From NCBI GenBank assembly GCA_041913505.1, contig JAYSFC010000057.1:1-21530 (forward strand): DNA of 21,530 nucleotides. Direction: 5' to 3'. Below the pieces are notes generated by a model. That model searched no databases and had not been told where the DNA came from. It saw only the letters and a list, made by a program, of their open reading frames with translations. The translations under genes were made by a program, and so were the position numbers. Origin of the DNA: JAYSFC01 sp041913505 (lineage in GTDB: Bacteria; Pseudomonadota; Gammaproteobacteria; Burkholderiales; Burkholderiaceae_C). Shown here in pieces: positions 7,705 to 15,470 of this stretch; within the stretch, counting starts at the first letter, position 1, and each line of letters opens with the position of its first letter.

Positions 7705-8307
7705 ACGGCGTGCCCGTGCACGGGCCAGGGCGGCGGCGATCACGGACGCCTTGGGGTCAGACTGTTCCGCGGCGCAAGGGGCCTTCTCGTCCGCAGCCGC
7801 CATCCGCCGCTGGTGCTCCTGGTAGCGTAGGCGCGCCTCGTTGGCCTGGGCGGGCGACCAGGCAGCCCAGCCCGTGGCGCCAGCGCTCGCTTCTTCGAGC
7901 CGGATGCAGTCCACGGGGCACACGGGAATACACAGTTCGCAGCCCGTGCAGTGGGGTGCAATCACCGTGTGCATGAGCTTGTTGGCGCCCAAGATGGCGT
8001 CGGTGGGGCACGCCTTGAGGCACAGCGTGCAGCCGATGCACCAGGCTTCATCGATCACGGCCACCGTGCGGGGGCCTTCAAGGCCGTTGGCCGGGTTCAG
8101 CGGCAGCGTGGGGCGGCCGGTGAGGGCTGCCAGGCGCGCCACACCCTCTGCGCCGCCGGGAGGGCACTGGTTGATCGGCGCGGCTTCCTCGGCGATGGCG
8201 CGGGCGTATGCCGCGCAGTCGGGGTAGCCGCAGCGTGTGCACTGCGTCTGGGGCAGGGCGGCGTCGATGCGGGCCGCCAGCCCCTGGAGGCCGTCGGTCG
8301 CCGCCAT
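7696..8307 (-). CDS. rnfB: RnfB/RsxB-like iron-sulfur protein (stand-alone)
   Basis: This resembles the B subunit of the Rnf/Rsx electron-transport complex, which passes electrons through several 4Fe-4S clusters. Counting from the ATG at 8307 (203 residues), the first cluster motif uses C23, C26, C31 and C48 (CTRCGYPDC, then NQCPPGG). Two ferredoxin motifs follow: CIGCTLCLKACP (90-101) and CTGCELCIPVCP (120-131). The membrane helix found at the N-terminus of true RnfB is absent, and no rnfA/C/D/G/E gene is in the window. This suggests a soluble ferredoxin-like relative. An in-frame TTG at 8313, seven bases after AAGG, is an alternative start adding two residues. The gene follows phaZ with a gap of 2-8 bases, so cotranscription is likely. 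The C-terminal 60 residues are low-complexity and basic at the end. Confidence 0.82.
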   Translation of the reverse strand: MAATDGLQGLAARIDAALPQTQCTRCGYPDCAAYARAIAEEAAPINQCPPGGAEGVARLAALTGRPTLPLNPANGLEGPRTVAVIDEAWCIGCTLCLKACPTDAILGANKLMHTVIAPHCTGCELCIPVCPVDCIRLEEASAGATGWAAWSPAQANEARLRYQEHQRRMAAADEKAPCAAEQSDPKASVIAAALARARARRGG

Positions 8308-8315
8308 GGGCAAGC

Positions 8316-9692
8316 TCAGGCCTTGCGCGCCGCGCGCCGCGCGCGCGATGTGGGGGCGGCCGTCACGGCCGGCTGGGCGGCGTCGCCGGTCTCCGGGGCT
8401 GCCGCCGCCTGGGTGGCGGGGCGACCGGTGGCTTCATGGGTGCGGATGAATTCGCGCACCTGCGGATAGACCACTTCGCGCCAGCGGCGGCCGCTGAAGA
8501 TGCCGTAATGGCCCGCGCCCTTGACCTCGAGGTGGTGCTGCTGATTGCCCTGAATGCCCGTGCACAGGTCGTGCGCGGCGCGCGTCTGGCCCGAGCCGGA
8601 GATGTCGTCGAGTTCGCCTTCGACGGTGAGCAGTGCCGAGGTCTTGATATCTTGCGGGCGCACGCGCTCGATCGCGCCATTGGGCGAGCGCACGTCCCAG
8701 GTGCCGTGCACGAGGTTGTAGTCCTGGAACACGGTGCGGATGGTCTCGAGATAGTAGTCCGCGTCCATGTCGAGCACGGCGTTGTACTCGTCGTAGAACT
8801 TGCGGTGTGCCTCGGCGCTGGCGTCGTCGCCCTTGATGAGGTTCTTGAAATAGTCGTAGTGGCTCGACGCGTGGCGGTCGGGGTTCATGGCCACGAAGCC
8901 CGTGTGCTGAAGGAACCCTGGGTACACGCGGCGGCCCGCGCCGGGGAAGCTCCCGGGCACGCGGTAAATCACGTTGTTCTCGAACCACTCGAAGCTGCGC
9001 TGCGTGGCGAGGTTGTTCACGGCCGTGGGCGACTTGCGGGCGTCGATGGGGCCGCCCATCATGGTCATGGTGATGGGCGTGGTCTCGCCGCGGCTGGCCA
9101 TGAGCGACACGGCCGCGAGCACGGGTACGGTGGGCTGGCAGACGCTGACCACATGGCAGTTGCCGTAGATGCCCTGCAGGTGGCGGATGAACTCCTGGAC
9201 GTAGTTCACGTAGTCGTCGAGGTGGAACTCTCCCTCCGACAGGGGCACGAGGCGCGCGTTCTTCCAGTCGGTGATGTAGACCTTGTGGTCCTTGAGCATG
9301 GTGCGCACCGTATCGCGCAACAGCGTGGCGTAGTGGCCCGACAGCGGCGCCACGATCAGCACCACGGGCTGGCCCTTGAGCTTGACGAGGGTGGCGGGAT
9401 CGTCGGAGAAGCGCTTGAAGCGGCGCAGCTCGCAGAAGGGTTTGTCCACCTCGACGCGCTCGTGGATCGCGACGCCCACGCCGTCCACATTCACGGTGGT
9501 GATGCCGAAGGCGGGTTTCTCATAGTCCTTGCCCAGGCGGTACAGCAGGTCGTAGCCCGCGGACATGCGCTGCGCGAGCGGGTTCTGGCTGAAGGGCGAC
9601 AGAGGGTTGCTGTAGAGCTTGGCAGCCGCCTGCGCGAAATCGGCAAACGGCTCCATCAGCGTGCGCTGGGCTTCGTAGATCTGGTACAGCAT
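8316..9692 (-). CDS. phaZ: Intracellular polyhydroxyalkanoate depolymerase PhaZ (cysteine type)
   Basis: PhaZ mobilises stored PHB granules by hydrolysing the polymer inside the cell. It belongs to the alpha/beta hydrolase family whose nucleophile is a cysteine. C185 lies in VSVCQPTVP, an aspartate in VEGELDDISG (D362/D363) and H395 in KGAGHYGIF complete the triad, by analogy with Cupriavidus necator PhaZ1. The open frame begins ten codons earlier, at 9722, but the ATG at 9692 is chosen: MLYQIYEAQRTLMEPF matches the family start and GGAG (9702-9705) lies nine bases upstream. This gives 458 residues, about 40 more than PhaZ1. The excess is an Ala/Pro-rich tail from about 422 ending in a basic cluster (SRARRAARKA). 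No signal peptide is present, in keeping with an intracellular enzyme. Confidence 0.93.
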   Translation of the reverse strand: MLYQIYEAQRTLMEPFADFAQAAAKLYSNPLSPFSQNPLAQRMSAGYDLLYRLGKDYEKPAFGITTVNVDGVGVAIHERVEVDKPFCELRRFKRFSDDPATLVKLKGQPVVLIVAPLSGHYATLLRDTVRTMLKDHKVYITDWKNARLVPLSEGEFHLDDYVNYVQEFIRHLQGIYGNCHVVSVCQPTVPVLAAVSLMASRGETTPITMTMMGGPIDARKSPTAVNNLATQRSFEWFENNVIYRVPGSFPGAGRRVYPGFLQHTGFVAMNPDRHASSHYDYFKNLIKGDDASAEAHRKFYDEYNAVLDMDADYYLETIRTVFQDYNLVHGTWDVRSPNGAIERVRPQDIKTSALLTVEGELDDISGSGQTRAAHDLCTGIQGNQQHHLEVKGAGHYGIFSGRRWREVVYPQVREFIRTHEATGRPATQAAAAPETGDAAQPAVTAAPTSRARRAARKA

Positions 9693-9711
9693 GGGGCGAA
9701 ACTCCGTTATG

Positions 9712-9726
9712 TTGCGATGCAATATA
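9712..9726 (-). promoter_or_regulatory. Inverted repeat overlapping a -10-like box upstream of phaZ
   Basis: TTGC-GAT-GCAA (9712-9722) is a four-bp inverted repeat with a three-base spacer. On the minus strand it overlaps TATATT (9721-9726), a five-of-six -10 match about 28 bases before the phaZ start. The -35 is weak. The placement suits an operator; the PHA regulator PhaR would be a reasonable guess, but nothing in the sequence proves it. Confidence 0.35.
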
Positions 9727-9771
9727 TCAGCAGCACAAAACCTGTGTATGGCGTAGAACCACCAACATCGA

Positions 9772-9785
9772 GTCGCGTACGCGAC
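9772..9785. repeat. Perfect 14-bp palindrome between the alarmone synthetase gene and phaZ
   Basis: GTCGCGTACGCGAC reads the same on both strands. It lies 80 bases upstream of the phaZ start and 40 bases downstream of the alarmone synthetase stop, so it could be an operator or part of a termination region. A further perfect 14-bp palindrome, CGCCTGATCAGGCG (9818-9831), covers the synthetase stop codon. Confidence 0.35.
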
Positions 9786-9824
9786 ACCGTAAGACGTGCG
9801 TCAGGTTTACTTCGTGGCGCCTGA

Positions 9825-10895
9825 TCAGGCGGGGTTCTCGGTCAGCCAGGCCTCGAAGGCTTCGCGCGCCACCGGCCGCAGTGCGCGCAGGAAGGTCTGG
9901 CGGTCGCTCAGGTAAAGGCAGTGACGCATGACCGTGTAGGGGTTGAAGCCGGTTTCGGGGTTGTGCTCCTCGAAATGCTGCTTGTAGCGCTTCACGGTGC
10001 CCAGTGTCCCGCGCAAGAGCGTATTGAAGCGCGAGCGCGTCATCACGGGCGACCAGCCCACGATGTCGTCCACGAACTGCTCCACCTTGCGGGCCTCGAA
10101 CTCGAAGTCCTTGAAGAAATGGTGGGCAATCTTGAGGAAGGTGAACGCATTGAGCTCGCTGCCGGGGCTCGCGGGTCGCTCTGGCGGCTGCGCCGCTTCC
10201 GTGCCGGGGGCGGGCTCGGCCGTTTCGTCGGGGGCCTGCAACAGTTCGGCGTCCGTGGCGTCGCGGATCTGGCGGAATTCGCGGTCAGCCAGCTCGAACA
10301 GGGCCGACAGCACGTTGATGCGCCGGCGCAGCGGCGCGGCAATGGCCTTTTTGTAGCGGATCTTGTGGTCCAGCACGCTCCAAGCGTCCTGGATGATGGT
10401 GCGCACCTGCAGCTCGAAGGGCTGGTCGGCGTGCGGCGCGTGCTCAGGCAGCGCGCGCAGGGTGGGGTTGAGCCGCAGGTCCAGGTGCAGGCCCTTGTAG
10501 CCGAACGAGGCATCGGTGCTTTCGAGCGCGGCGACCTTGTCGGTCACGTCCATCACGTCGAAATGGCTGTGCACGGCGTCGGCCACGCGCTCGAGCTCGT
10601 CTTCATAGAGGCAGACCACGCGCACGCCGATCAGGTCGGTGATGTAGGGGCGGATCTCGTAGGGCGTGCCGCTGGCCTCCAGCGCGGGGCGGTACTTGCG
10701 CGAGAACTTGCGGATGCACTCGTCGCGGTCCTTCACGCGTCCTTCCACCTTGGACACATCGAGGAAGCGGGCCCGCTGCGTGATATCCGACAGCAGGGCC
10801 ACGAAGGTGGCGCAGGCCTGCTCCAGCTGGGGGCGCTGCTGGTCGTAGAAGGCCTGGAAGCGGGCTTCCTCGTAGTCAAAATCAAGCGATGCCAT
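9825..10895 (-). CDS. RelA/SpoT-domain alarmone synthetase-like protein with extra C-terminal domain
   Basis: The first 210 residues are a (p)ppGpp-synthetase-type domain. EGRVKDRDECIRKFSRKYR (51-69) supplies the basic ATP-binding residues, TDLIGVRVV (86-94) the conserved aspartate, FGYKGLHLDL (131-140) the tyrosine that stacks on GTP, and ELQVRTIIQDAWSVLDHKI (161-179) the E/Q/R/H signature. No hydrolase (HD) domain precedes it and no TGS or ACT domain follows, so it is a small-synthetase relative rather than RelA or SpoT. After an Ala/Pro/Glu-rich linker (about 219-247) comes a helical C-terminal domain (248-356) that I do not recognise. Such proteins may make alarmones or, in toxic subfamilies, modify tRNA; the sequence does not decide. 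The ATG is preceded by no clear Shine-Dalgarno. It is divergent from the GGDEF-EAL gene (125-base gap). Confidence 0.8.
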   Translation of the reverse strand: MASLDFDYEEARFQAFYDQQRPQLEQACATFVALLSDITQRARFLDVSKVEGRVKDRDECIRKFSRKYRPALEASGTPYEIRPYITDLIGVRVVCLYEDELERVADAVHSHFDVMDVTDKVAALESTDASFGYKGLHLDLRLNPTLRALPEHAPHADQPFELQVRTIIQDAWSVLDHKIRYKKAIAAPLRRRINVLSALFELADREFRQIRDATDAELLQAPDETAEPAPGTEAAQPPERPASPGSELNAFTFLKIAHHFFKDFEFEARKVEQFVDDIVGWSPVMTRSRFNTLLRGTLGTVKRYKQHFEEHNPETGFNPYTVMRHCLYLSDRQTFLRALRPVAREAFEAWLTENPA

Positions 10896-11020
10896 GCGCG
10901 GAATAAGATGTATTCGCTATGAGGGGCTTCCAGTATCGCCCAGCGGGATTTCCCTGCTGATAATGCCAGGAACCTGGGCGGCAGCCGTGGGAGATCCTTG
11001 CCGCGCCATCACACCCAGCC

Positions 11021-13825
11021 ATGAATCAACCATTCTCGCTTGCAGCCCTTGATGCGCCCCGCGTCTGGCGGCCGCATGTGCTGCTGGCGCCTCTGCTTTC
11101 GGTGTTCATGCTGGGGCTGACCTATCTCTACTGGGACAGCGAGGGCACGGCCGCCGATGAGCGCGAGCGCCGCAACTTCGACATGGCGGCAGGGCAGGTC
11201 ACGAGCAACATCAAGGACCGCATGGCTGCCTATGAAGTGGTGCTGCGCGGCCTCAAGGGGTATTTCGACGGCTCTGAGGTCGTGAGCCGCCCTGAATTCC
11301 ACACCTATGTGCAGGCGTTGCGCCTTGAGGAGGCGCGCCCGGGCCTGCAAAACGTGTCGCTGATCCTGCGGGTCCCCCCTGGCGGGCTGGCTGAGCACGA
11401 GGCGGAGGCGCGCGAAAGCGGCCTCGTGGGATACCAGGTAAAGCCGGCGGGCGAACGGGACTTGTATGCGCCCGTCACGCAGATCGAGCCGCTGAGCCCG
11501 GAGAACCGCAAGGTGCTCGGGTTTGACGTCGCCACGGTGCCCGCCGCGCGCGAGGCACTCGAGCGGGCCGCGGTCACGGGAGACCTGGTGCTGAGCCGCC
11601 GCATGACCCTGATGCAGGACGTCGGGACCGAGCGTGCCTCGGACGCGGCCCTGGTCATGTACATGCCGCTCTACACCCAGGGAGAGGCCCCCGCCGAACT
11701 GCGCGGCTGGGTCAGCGCGCCATTCCGGCTCAAGGACGTCGTCAAGGGCCTGGCACGCGAGTTCGATCCCGACATCGCGCTGGCGATCTACGACGGTCCC
11801 ACGGTCGATGAAGCGCGGCGGCTTTTCTCCTCGGACAAGGACCTGGGCACGCCCGCGCCCGAGCCGGGTGGCATGCGTGCCACGCAGCACATTGAGGTGG
11901 GCGGGCGTGTCTGGACGCTGGCGCTGGCGCCGCTGCGGGCCTTCCAGCAGCGGCTGGATACGCGCCACAGCGACCTGCTGGCCCTGGTCGGTGTGGTGCT
12001 CAGCATCGCGGCGGGCTGGTTCGCCTGGATGCTGATGACCGCGCACGACCGGGCCGTGGATCTGGCGCGCCGCATGACGCACGAACTGCGCGGCGCGCGC
12101 GACGACCTCGAGAGCACGCTCAGCGCCATCCCCGACCTGCTGTTCGAGCTCTCGCTCGACGGGCGTCTGCTGCGCTACCGTTCCTCGCGCACCGACTTGC
12201 TGGCCTCGGCCCCGGAGGCCTTTCTGGGCAAGCCGTTGTCCGAGGTTGTGCCGCCCGAGGTGGCCCACAGCTACCACAACGCCGTGCAGCAGGCGCACCG
12301 GCACGGCTATGCCAGCGGCTGGCAGTTCCCGCTGCGGGTGGAGGGGGGGGCGCTGCGGTGGTTCGAGCTGTCCGTGGCACGCAAGGAGGGCGACCAGCCC
12401 GGCGATGCGCCCACCTTCATCGCGCTCTCGCGCGACGTCACCGAGCGCAAGGAGGCGGAGTCGCGCACCCACCAACTGGCCTACTACGACGCACTGACGG
12501 GCCTGCCCAACCGCCGGCTCCTGATGGAGCACATGGAGCAGGCCCTGGAGCGGGCGCGACAGCGCGGTCAGGTGGGGGCATTGTTCTTTATCGATCTGGA
12601 CCACTTCAAGCGCATCAACGACGCCCAGGGCCATGCCGTGGGCGATGCGCTGCTGGTGCAGGTGGCGCGCCGCCTGCGGGGGCTGGCACGGCCCGAGGAC
12701 ACGGTCGGGCGCCTGGGCGGCGATGAGTTCGTGGTGCTGGCCCAGGACCTGGGGGCTGACCTCGAAGGCGCCCAGGGCGCGGCGCTGACACTGGCCACAC
12801 AACTGCGCGACGCGCTGGACCGACCCTACGCGGTGCACGGCCGCCCGTACAGCAGCGCGGGCAGCATTGGCGCCACGCTGTTTCCGCGCGGCCATGCCGA
12901 TGTGCAGGATCTGCTGCGCGAGGCCGATACGGCCATGTACCGCGCCAAGGCATTGGGGCGCAACCGCGTGGCGTTCTTCGAGTCGACCATGCAGGCCGAT
13001 GTCCAGGAGGAACTGAACCTGGCCCAGGACCTTCAGCGCGCCTGGCCCGAGCGGCAGTTCGCGGTTTACGTGCAATCCCAGGTCGACGCCACGGGGGCCC
13101 TGGTGGGGGGCGAGCTGCTGCTGCGCTGGTTCCATCCAGAGCGCGGCGCCGTGCCGCCTGACCGCTTCATTCCGATGGCGGAGGAGTCGGGCCTGATCCT
13201 GCGTCTGGGCGAGTGGATGCTTGAGCAAGCCTGCACCACGCTGAAGGCCCTGGAGGCGACGCACCCTTCGCTGCACCTGTCCGTCAACATGAGCCAGCTG
13301 CAGTTCCGCCAGGATGATTTCATCGAGCGGCTGCAGGCCCTGCTCGAGCGCACCGGTGCGCCGGCTTCGCGGCTCATCCTGGAAGTGACCGAGAGCCTGC
13401 TGATTGGCTCCATGGACGACACCATCGCGCGGATGACGCGGCTCGTGGGCATGGGGCTGCGCTTTTCCATCGATGACTTCGGCACGGGCTATTCCAGCTT
13501 TGCGTACCTCAAGCGGCTGCCGCTGTACGAGCTCAAGATCGACAAGGGATTCGTGCAGGACACGCCGGGCAATCCCAGTGACACGGCCATCGTGCAATCC
13601 ATCCTGGCCGTGGCTGGCCACTTGGGGCTGAGCGTCGTGGCCGAGGGCGTGGAGACGCAGGCGCAGGCCGACTTCCTGGCCGCCAACCACTGCCAGGGTC
13701 TGCAGGGCTATCTGTTCGGGCGGCCCGAGCCGCTGGCGCAATGGCTGCGGGGTCTGCCGGATGGCGTGGTGTGTGCTCCTGATTCGGTAGCTAAAAACGA
13801 CCAGCAGACAAGCACTAGCGGCTGA
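11021..13825 (+). CDS. CHASE-PAS-GGDEF-EAL c-di-GMP turnover enzyme
   Basis: This 934-residue inner-membrane protein should make and/or degrade cyclic di-GMP. A membrane helix (about 17-37) and another (about 320-338) enclose a periplasmic CHASE domain (GLKGYFDGSEVVSRPEF and following). A cytoplasmic PAS domain (about 365-480) follows. The GGDEF motif is intact at 566-570, with an inhibitory site RPED at 557-560, five residues before it. The EAL domain carries ELL at 698-700 in place of EAL, but keeps the metal and catalytic residues: E698, the N of SVNMSQ, E791 (VTESLL), D818/D819 (DDFGTGYSS), the K of LKIDKGF, and E875 (AEGVET). Both activities are therefore plausible. No good Shine-Dalgarno precedes the ATG. 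The last residues and the stop codon lie in a dispersed repeat (13781-13834). The CHASE ligand is unknown. Confidence 0.93.
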   Translation: MNQPFSLAALDAPRVWRPHVLLAPLLSVFMLGLTYLYWDSEGTAADERERRNFDMAAGQVTSNIKDRMAAYEVVLRGLKGYFDGSEVVSRPEFHTYVQALRLEEARPGLQNVSLILRVPPGGLAEHEAEARESGLVGYQVKPAGERDLYAPVTQIEPLSPENRKVLGFDVATVPAAREALERAAVTGDLVLSRRMTLMQDVGTERASDAALVMYMPLYTQGEAPAELRGWVSAPFRLKDVVKGLAREFDPDIALAIYDGPTVDEARRLFSSDKDLGTPAPEPGGMRATQHIEVGGRVWTLALAPLRAFQQRLDTRHSDLLALVGVVLSIAAGWFAWMLMTAHDRAVDLARRMTHELRGARDDLESTLSAIPDLLFELSLDGRLLRYRSSRTDLLASAPEAFLGKPLSEVVPPEVAHSYHNAVQQAHRHGYASGWQFPLRVEGGALRWFELSVARKEGDQPGDAPTFIALSRDVTERKEAESRTHQLAYYDALTGLPNRRLLMEHMEQALERARQRGQVGALFFIDLDHFKRINDAQGHAVGDALLVQVARRLRGLARPEDTVGRLGGDEFVVLAQDLGADLEGAQGAALTLATQLRDALDRPYAVHGRPYSSAGSIGATLFPRGHADVQDLLREADTAMYRAKALGRNRVAFFESTMQADVQEELNLAQDLQRAWPERQFAVYVQSQVDATGALVGGELLLRWFHPERGAVPPDRFIPMAEESGLILRLGEWMLEQACTTLKALEATHPSLHLSVNMSQLQFRQDDFIERLQALLERTGAPASRLILEVTESLLIGSMDDTIARMTRLVGMGLRFSIDDFGTGYSSFAYLKRLPLYELKIDKGFVQDTPGNPSDTAIVQSILAVAGHLGLSVVAEGVETQAQADFLAANHCQGLQGYLFGRPEPLAQWLRGLPDGVVCAPDSVAKNDQQTSTSG

Positions 13826-13834
13826 TTTTCCCCC
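13781..13834 (+). repeat. Dispersed repeat copy B, at the 3' end of the GGDEF-EAL gene
   Basis: AGCT (13789-13792) and GGCT (13820-13823) are 27 bases apart, as in copies A and C. GTAGCT, GGCTGATT and the internal GCACTA are identical in sequence and position to copy A. The TGA stop of the upstream gene lies within GGCTGATT. The region separates that gene from the convergent dusA. Confidence 0.55.
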
Positions 13835-13852
13835 GAGTATGGCGCTACCGAC

Positions 13853-14887
13853 TCATGCAGCCGCTGGCGCGCGCGGCGGCGGGGTGCGCGCGATGGCCAT
13901 CACCTCGCGCGCGGGCAACTGCTTGAGGCGGTGGTCGCTCCACACCTGGCGCCAGCGCCGCGCGCCCGGCAGGCCGTTGCGCAGGCCCAGCATGTGGCGC
14001 GCGATCGCGTACCAGTGCGTGCCGTGCTCGGCGGCCTCGCGCTCCATGTAGGCGACCATGGCTTCCTCGGCCTCTTCGCGCGTGAGCGTGCTGGCGGGCT
14101 CGCCGTAGAAGCACTCGTCCCAGCGCGCGAGCCACCAGGGGTTGTGGTAAGCCTCTCGGCCCACCATCACGCCGTCGACGAGCGCGAGCTGCTCCTGCAC
14201 GGCCGCATCGGTCTGGAAGCCGCCGTTGATGGCGATTGTGAGTTGCGGAAAGTCGCGCTTAAGCTGCGCCACCACGCCGTAGCGCAGCGGCGGAATCTCG
14301 CGGTTTTCCTTGGGCGACAGGCCCTGGAGCCAGGCATTGCGCGCGTGCGCGATGAACACGCGGCAGCCTGCCTCGGCCACCGTGCCGACGAAGTCGCGCA
14401 CGAAGCCGTAGTCCTCGGTCTTGTCGATGCCGATGCGGTGCTTTACGGTGACGGGCACGTCCACCACGTCCACTATGGCCTTCACGCAATCGGCCACGAG
14501 ACGCGGCTCGTTCATGAGGCAGGCGCCGAACGCGCCGCGCTGCACGCGCTCGCTGGGGCAGCCGCAGTTGAGGTTGATCTCGCCGTAGCCCCACTGCGCG
14601 CCCAGGCGTGCGCTGTGGGCCAGGTCGGCCGGCTCGCTGCCGCCGAGCTGCAGCGCCACGGGGTGCTCTGCCGCATCGAAGCGCAGGTGCCGCTCCACGT
14701 CGCCGTGGAGGAGCGCGCCCGTGGTCACCATCTCCGTGTAGAGCAGGGTGTGCCGCGAAAGCAGGCGGTGCAGGTAGCGGCAGTGACGGTCGGTCCAGTC
14801 CATCATGGGGGCGACGGACATGCGCCAGGGGCTGTAGGGGCGCGGGATTCCAGCGGAATCGAGGGCGGGCGCCGGGGCGGGAGTCAT
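13853..14887 (-). CDS. dusA: tRNA-dihydrouridine(20/20a) synthase DusA
   Basis: DusA is an FMN-dependent enzyme that reduces uridines at positions 20 and 20a in the D-loop of tRNA. The 344 residues begin at the ATG ending at 14887. The frame is open to 15088, but that would overlap the cheY gene and adds arginine-rich, non-homologous sequence. Visible landmarks are the FMN-domain start WRMSVAPMMDWTDRHCRYL, the catalytic cysteine in NLNCGCPSERVQ followed by GAFGACLM, the VKHRIGID loop, FIAHARNAWLQGLSPKENR, INGGFQT, and VDGVMVGREAYHNPW. The family-A pattern of GCPS plus GACLM favours DusA over DusB or DusC. It is convergent with the GGDEF-EAL gene and lies 154 bases beyond the end of cheY on the same strand. 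Confidence 0.95.
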   Translation of the reverse strand: MTPAPAPALDSAGIPRPYSPWRMSVAPMMDWTDRHCRYLHRLLSRHTLLYTEMVTTGALLHGDVERHLRFDAAEHPVALQLGGSEPADLAHSARLGAQWGYGEINLNCGCPSERVQRGAFGACLMNEPRLVADCVKAIVDVVDVPVTVKHRIGIDKTEDYGFVRDFVGTVAEAGCRVFIAHARNAWLQGLSPKENREIPPLRYGVVAQLKRDFPQLTIAINGGFQTDAAVQEQLALVDGVMVGREAYHNPWWLARWDECFYGEPASTLTREEAEEAMVAYMEREAAEHGTHWYAIARHMLGLRNGLPGARRWRQVWSDHRLKQLPAREVMAIARTPPPRAPAAA

Positions 14888-15009
14888 AGGGCGGTATCCA
14901 GAAAGCGGCAGGCCGTGGCGCGTGGCGGCCACAGGGCGCCATGCGAAGCGGTGACGGGCGCCGATTATCTCAGCGCGCCCCCGCTTGCCGTGGCGTAGGG
15001 ATACCGGAA

Positions 15010-15030
15010 CCCTCCCGGCGTGCGAGAGGG
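15010..15030 (-). terminator. Weak hairpin after the cheY-like gene
   Basis: CCCTC/GAGGG arms with an 11-base loop lie 12 bases beyond the stop of the four-gene chemosensory operon on the minus strand. Only two T residues follow, so termination here would need help or another mechanism. The rest of the gap before dusA holds nothing else I can support. Confidence 0.22.
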
Positions 15031-15041
15031 CGGGCGCAGGC

Positions 15042-15410
15042 TCAGGCGCCGGCCAGGCTCTTGAACGTGTTGAGTACGGCCGGGCCATTGAAGGGCTTGA
15101 CGATCCAGCCGCGGATGCCGGCAGCCTTGCCGCGCTCCTTCATCGTGGGAGAGTTTTCCGTGGTCAGCATGACGACGTTCACGCTGGTGTTGCGCAGCTC
15201 ACTGCGCACCTTCTCGACCATCGTGAGGCCGTCCATGTTGGGCATGTTGACGTCGCAGACCACGAGCTTGATGCCGGTGTCCTGACGCAGCTTGCTCAGG
15301 CCGTCCTGTCCGTCAACGGCGAAGGCGACCTTGAAACCGTTCTTGGTGAGGAAATCGCCGAGTTCGTTGCGCACGGTGCTCGAATCGTCGACAACGAGTA
15401 CGTTTGCCAT
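15042..15410 (-). CDS. Single-domain CheY-like response regulator
   Basis: This 122-residue receiver domain has no output domain. The acidic pocket D8/D9, phosphoacceptor D53 (VVCDVNMPNMDG), T83 (MLTTE) and K105 (VKPF) are all present. Position 102, usually an aromatic switch residue, is tryptophan. It would accept phosphate from the kinase encoded at the start of this operon and pass the signal by protein contact. It is the last of four genes, 60 bases after the CheX-like gene, with AGGA 11 bases before the ATG. It may not act on the flagellar motor, since no flagellar gene is nearby; the target is unknown. Confidence 0.93.
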   Translation of the reverse strand: MANVLVVDDSSTVRNELGDFLTKNGFKVAFAVDGQDGLSKLRQDTGIKLVVCDVNMPNMDGLTMVEKVRSELRNTSVNVVMLTTENSPTMKERGKAAGIRGWIVKPFNGPAVLNTFKSLAGA

Positions 15411-15470
15411 GGTGTGGGGGGTCCTAGGTGGGGTTCTGGTGAGATGGTTCTGGCAGGGAGACGAGGGGGC

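Noticed and set aside
10932..10964. Promoters in the divergent gap between the alarmone synthetase and GGDEF-EAL genes (GATAAT at 10959 plus strand, GATACT at 10932 minus strand)
   Set aside because: Neither -10-like box has an acceptable -35 at the right distance, so no promoter is called although one must exist in the 125-base gap.
11009..13741. A 910-codon open frame on the minus strand opposite the GGDEF-EAL gene
   Set aside because: The plus-strand gene has clear domains and motifs throughout. The opposite frame gives a low-complexity protein rich in R, Q, H and A, typical of a shadow frame in high-GC DNA.
14888..15088. A 67-residue N-terminal extension of DusA
   Set aside because: It would overlap the cheY-like gene, has no similarity to DusA, and the ATG ending at 14887 gives the normal length.
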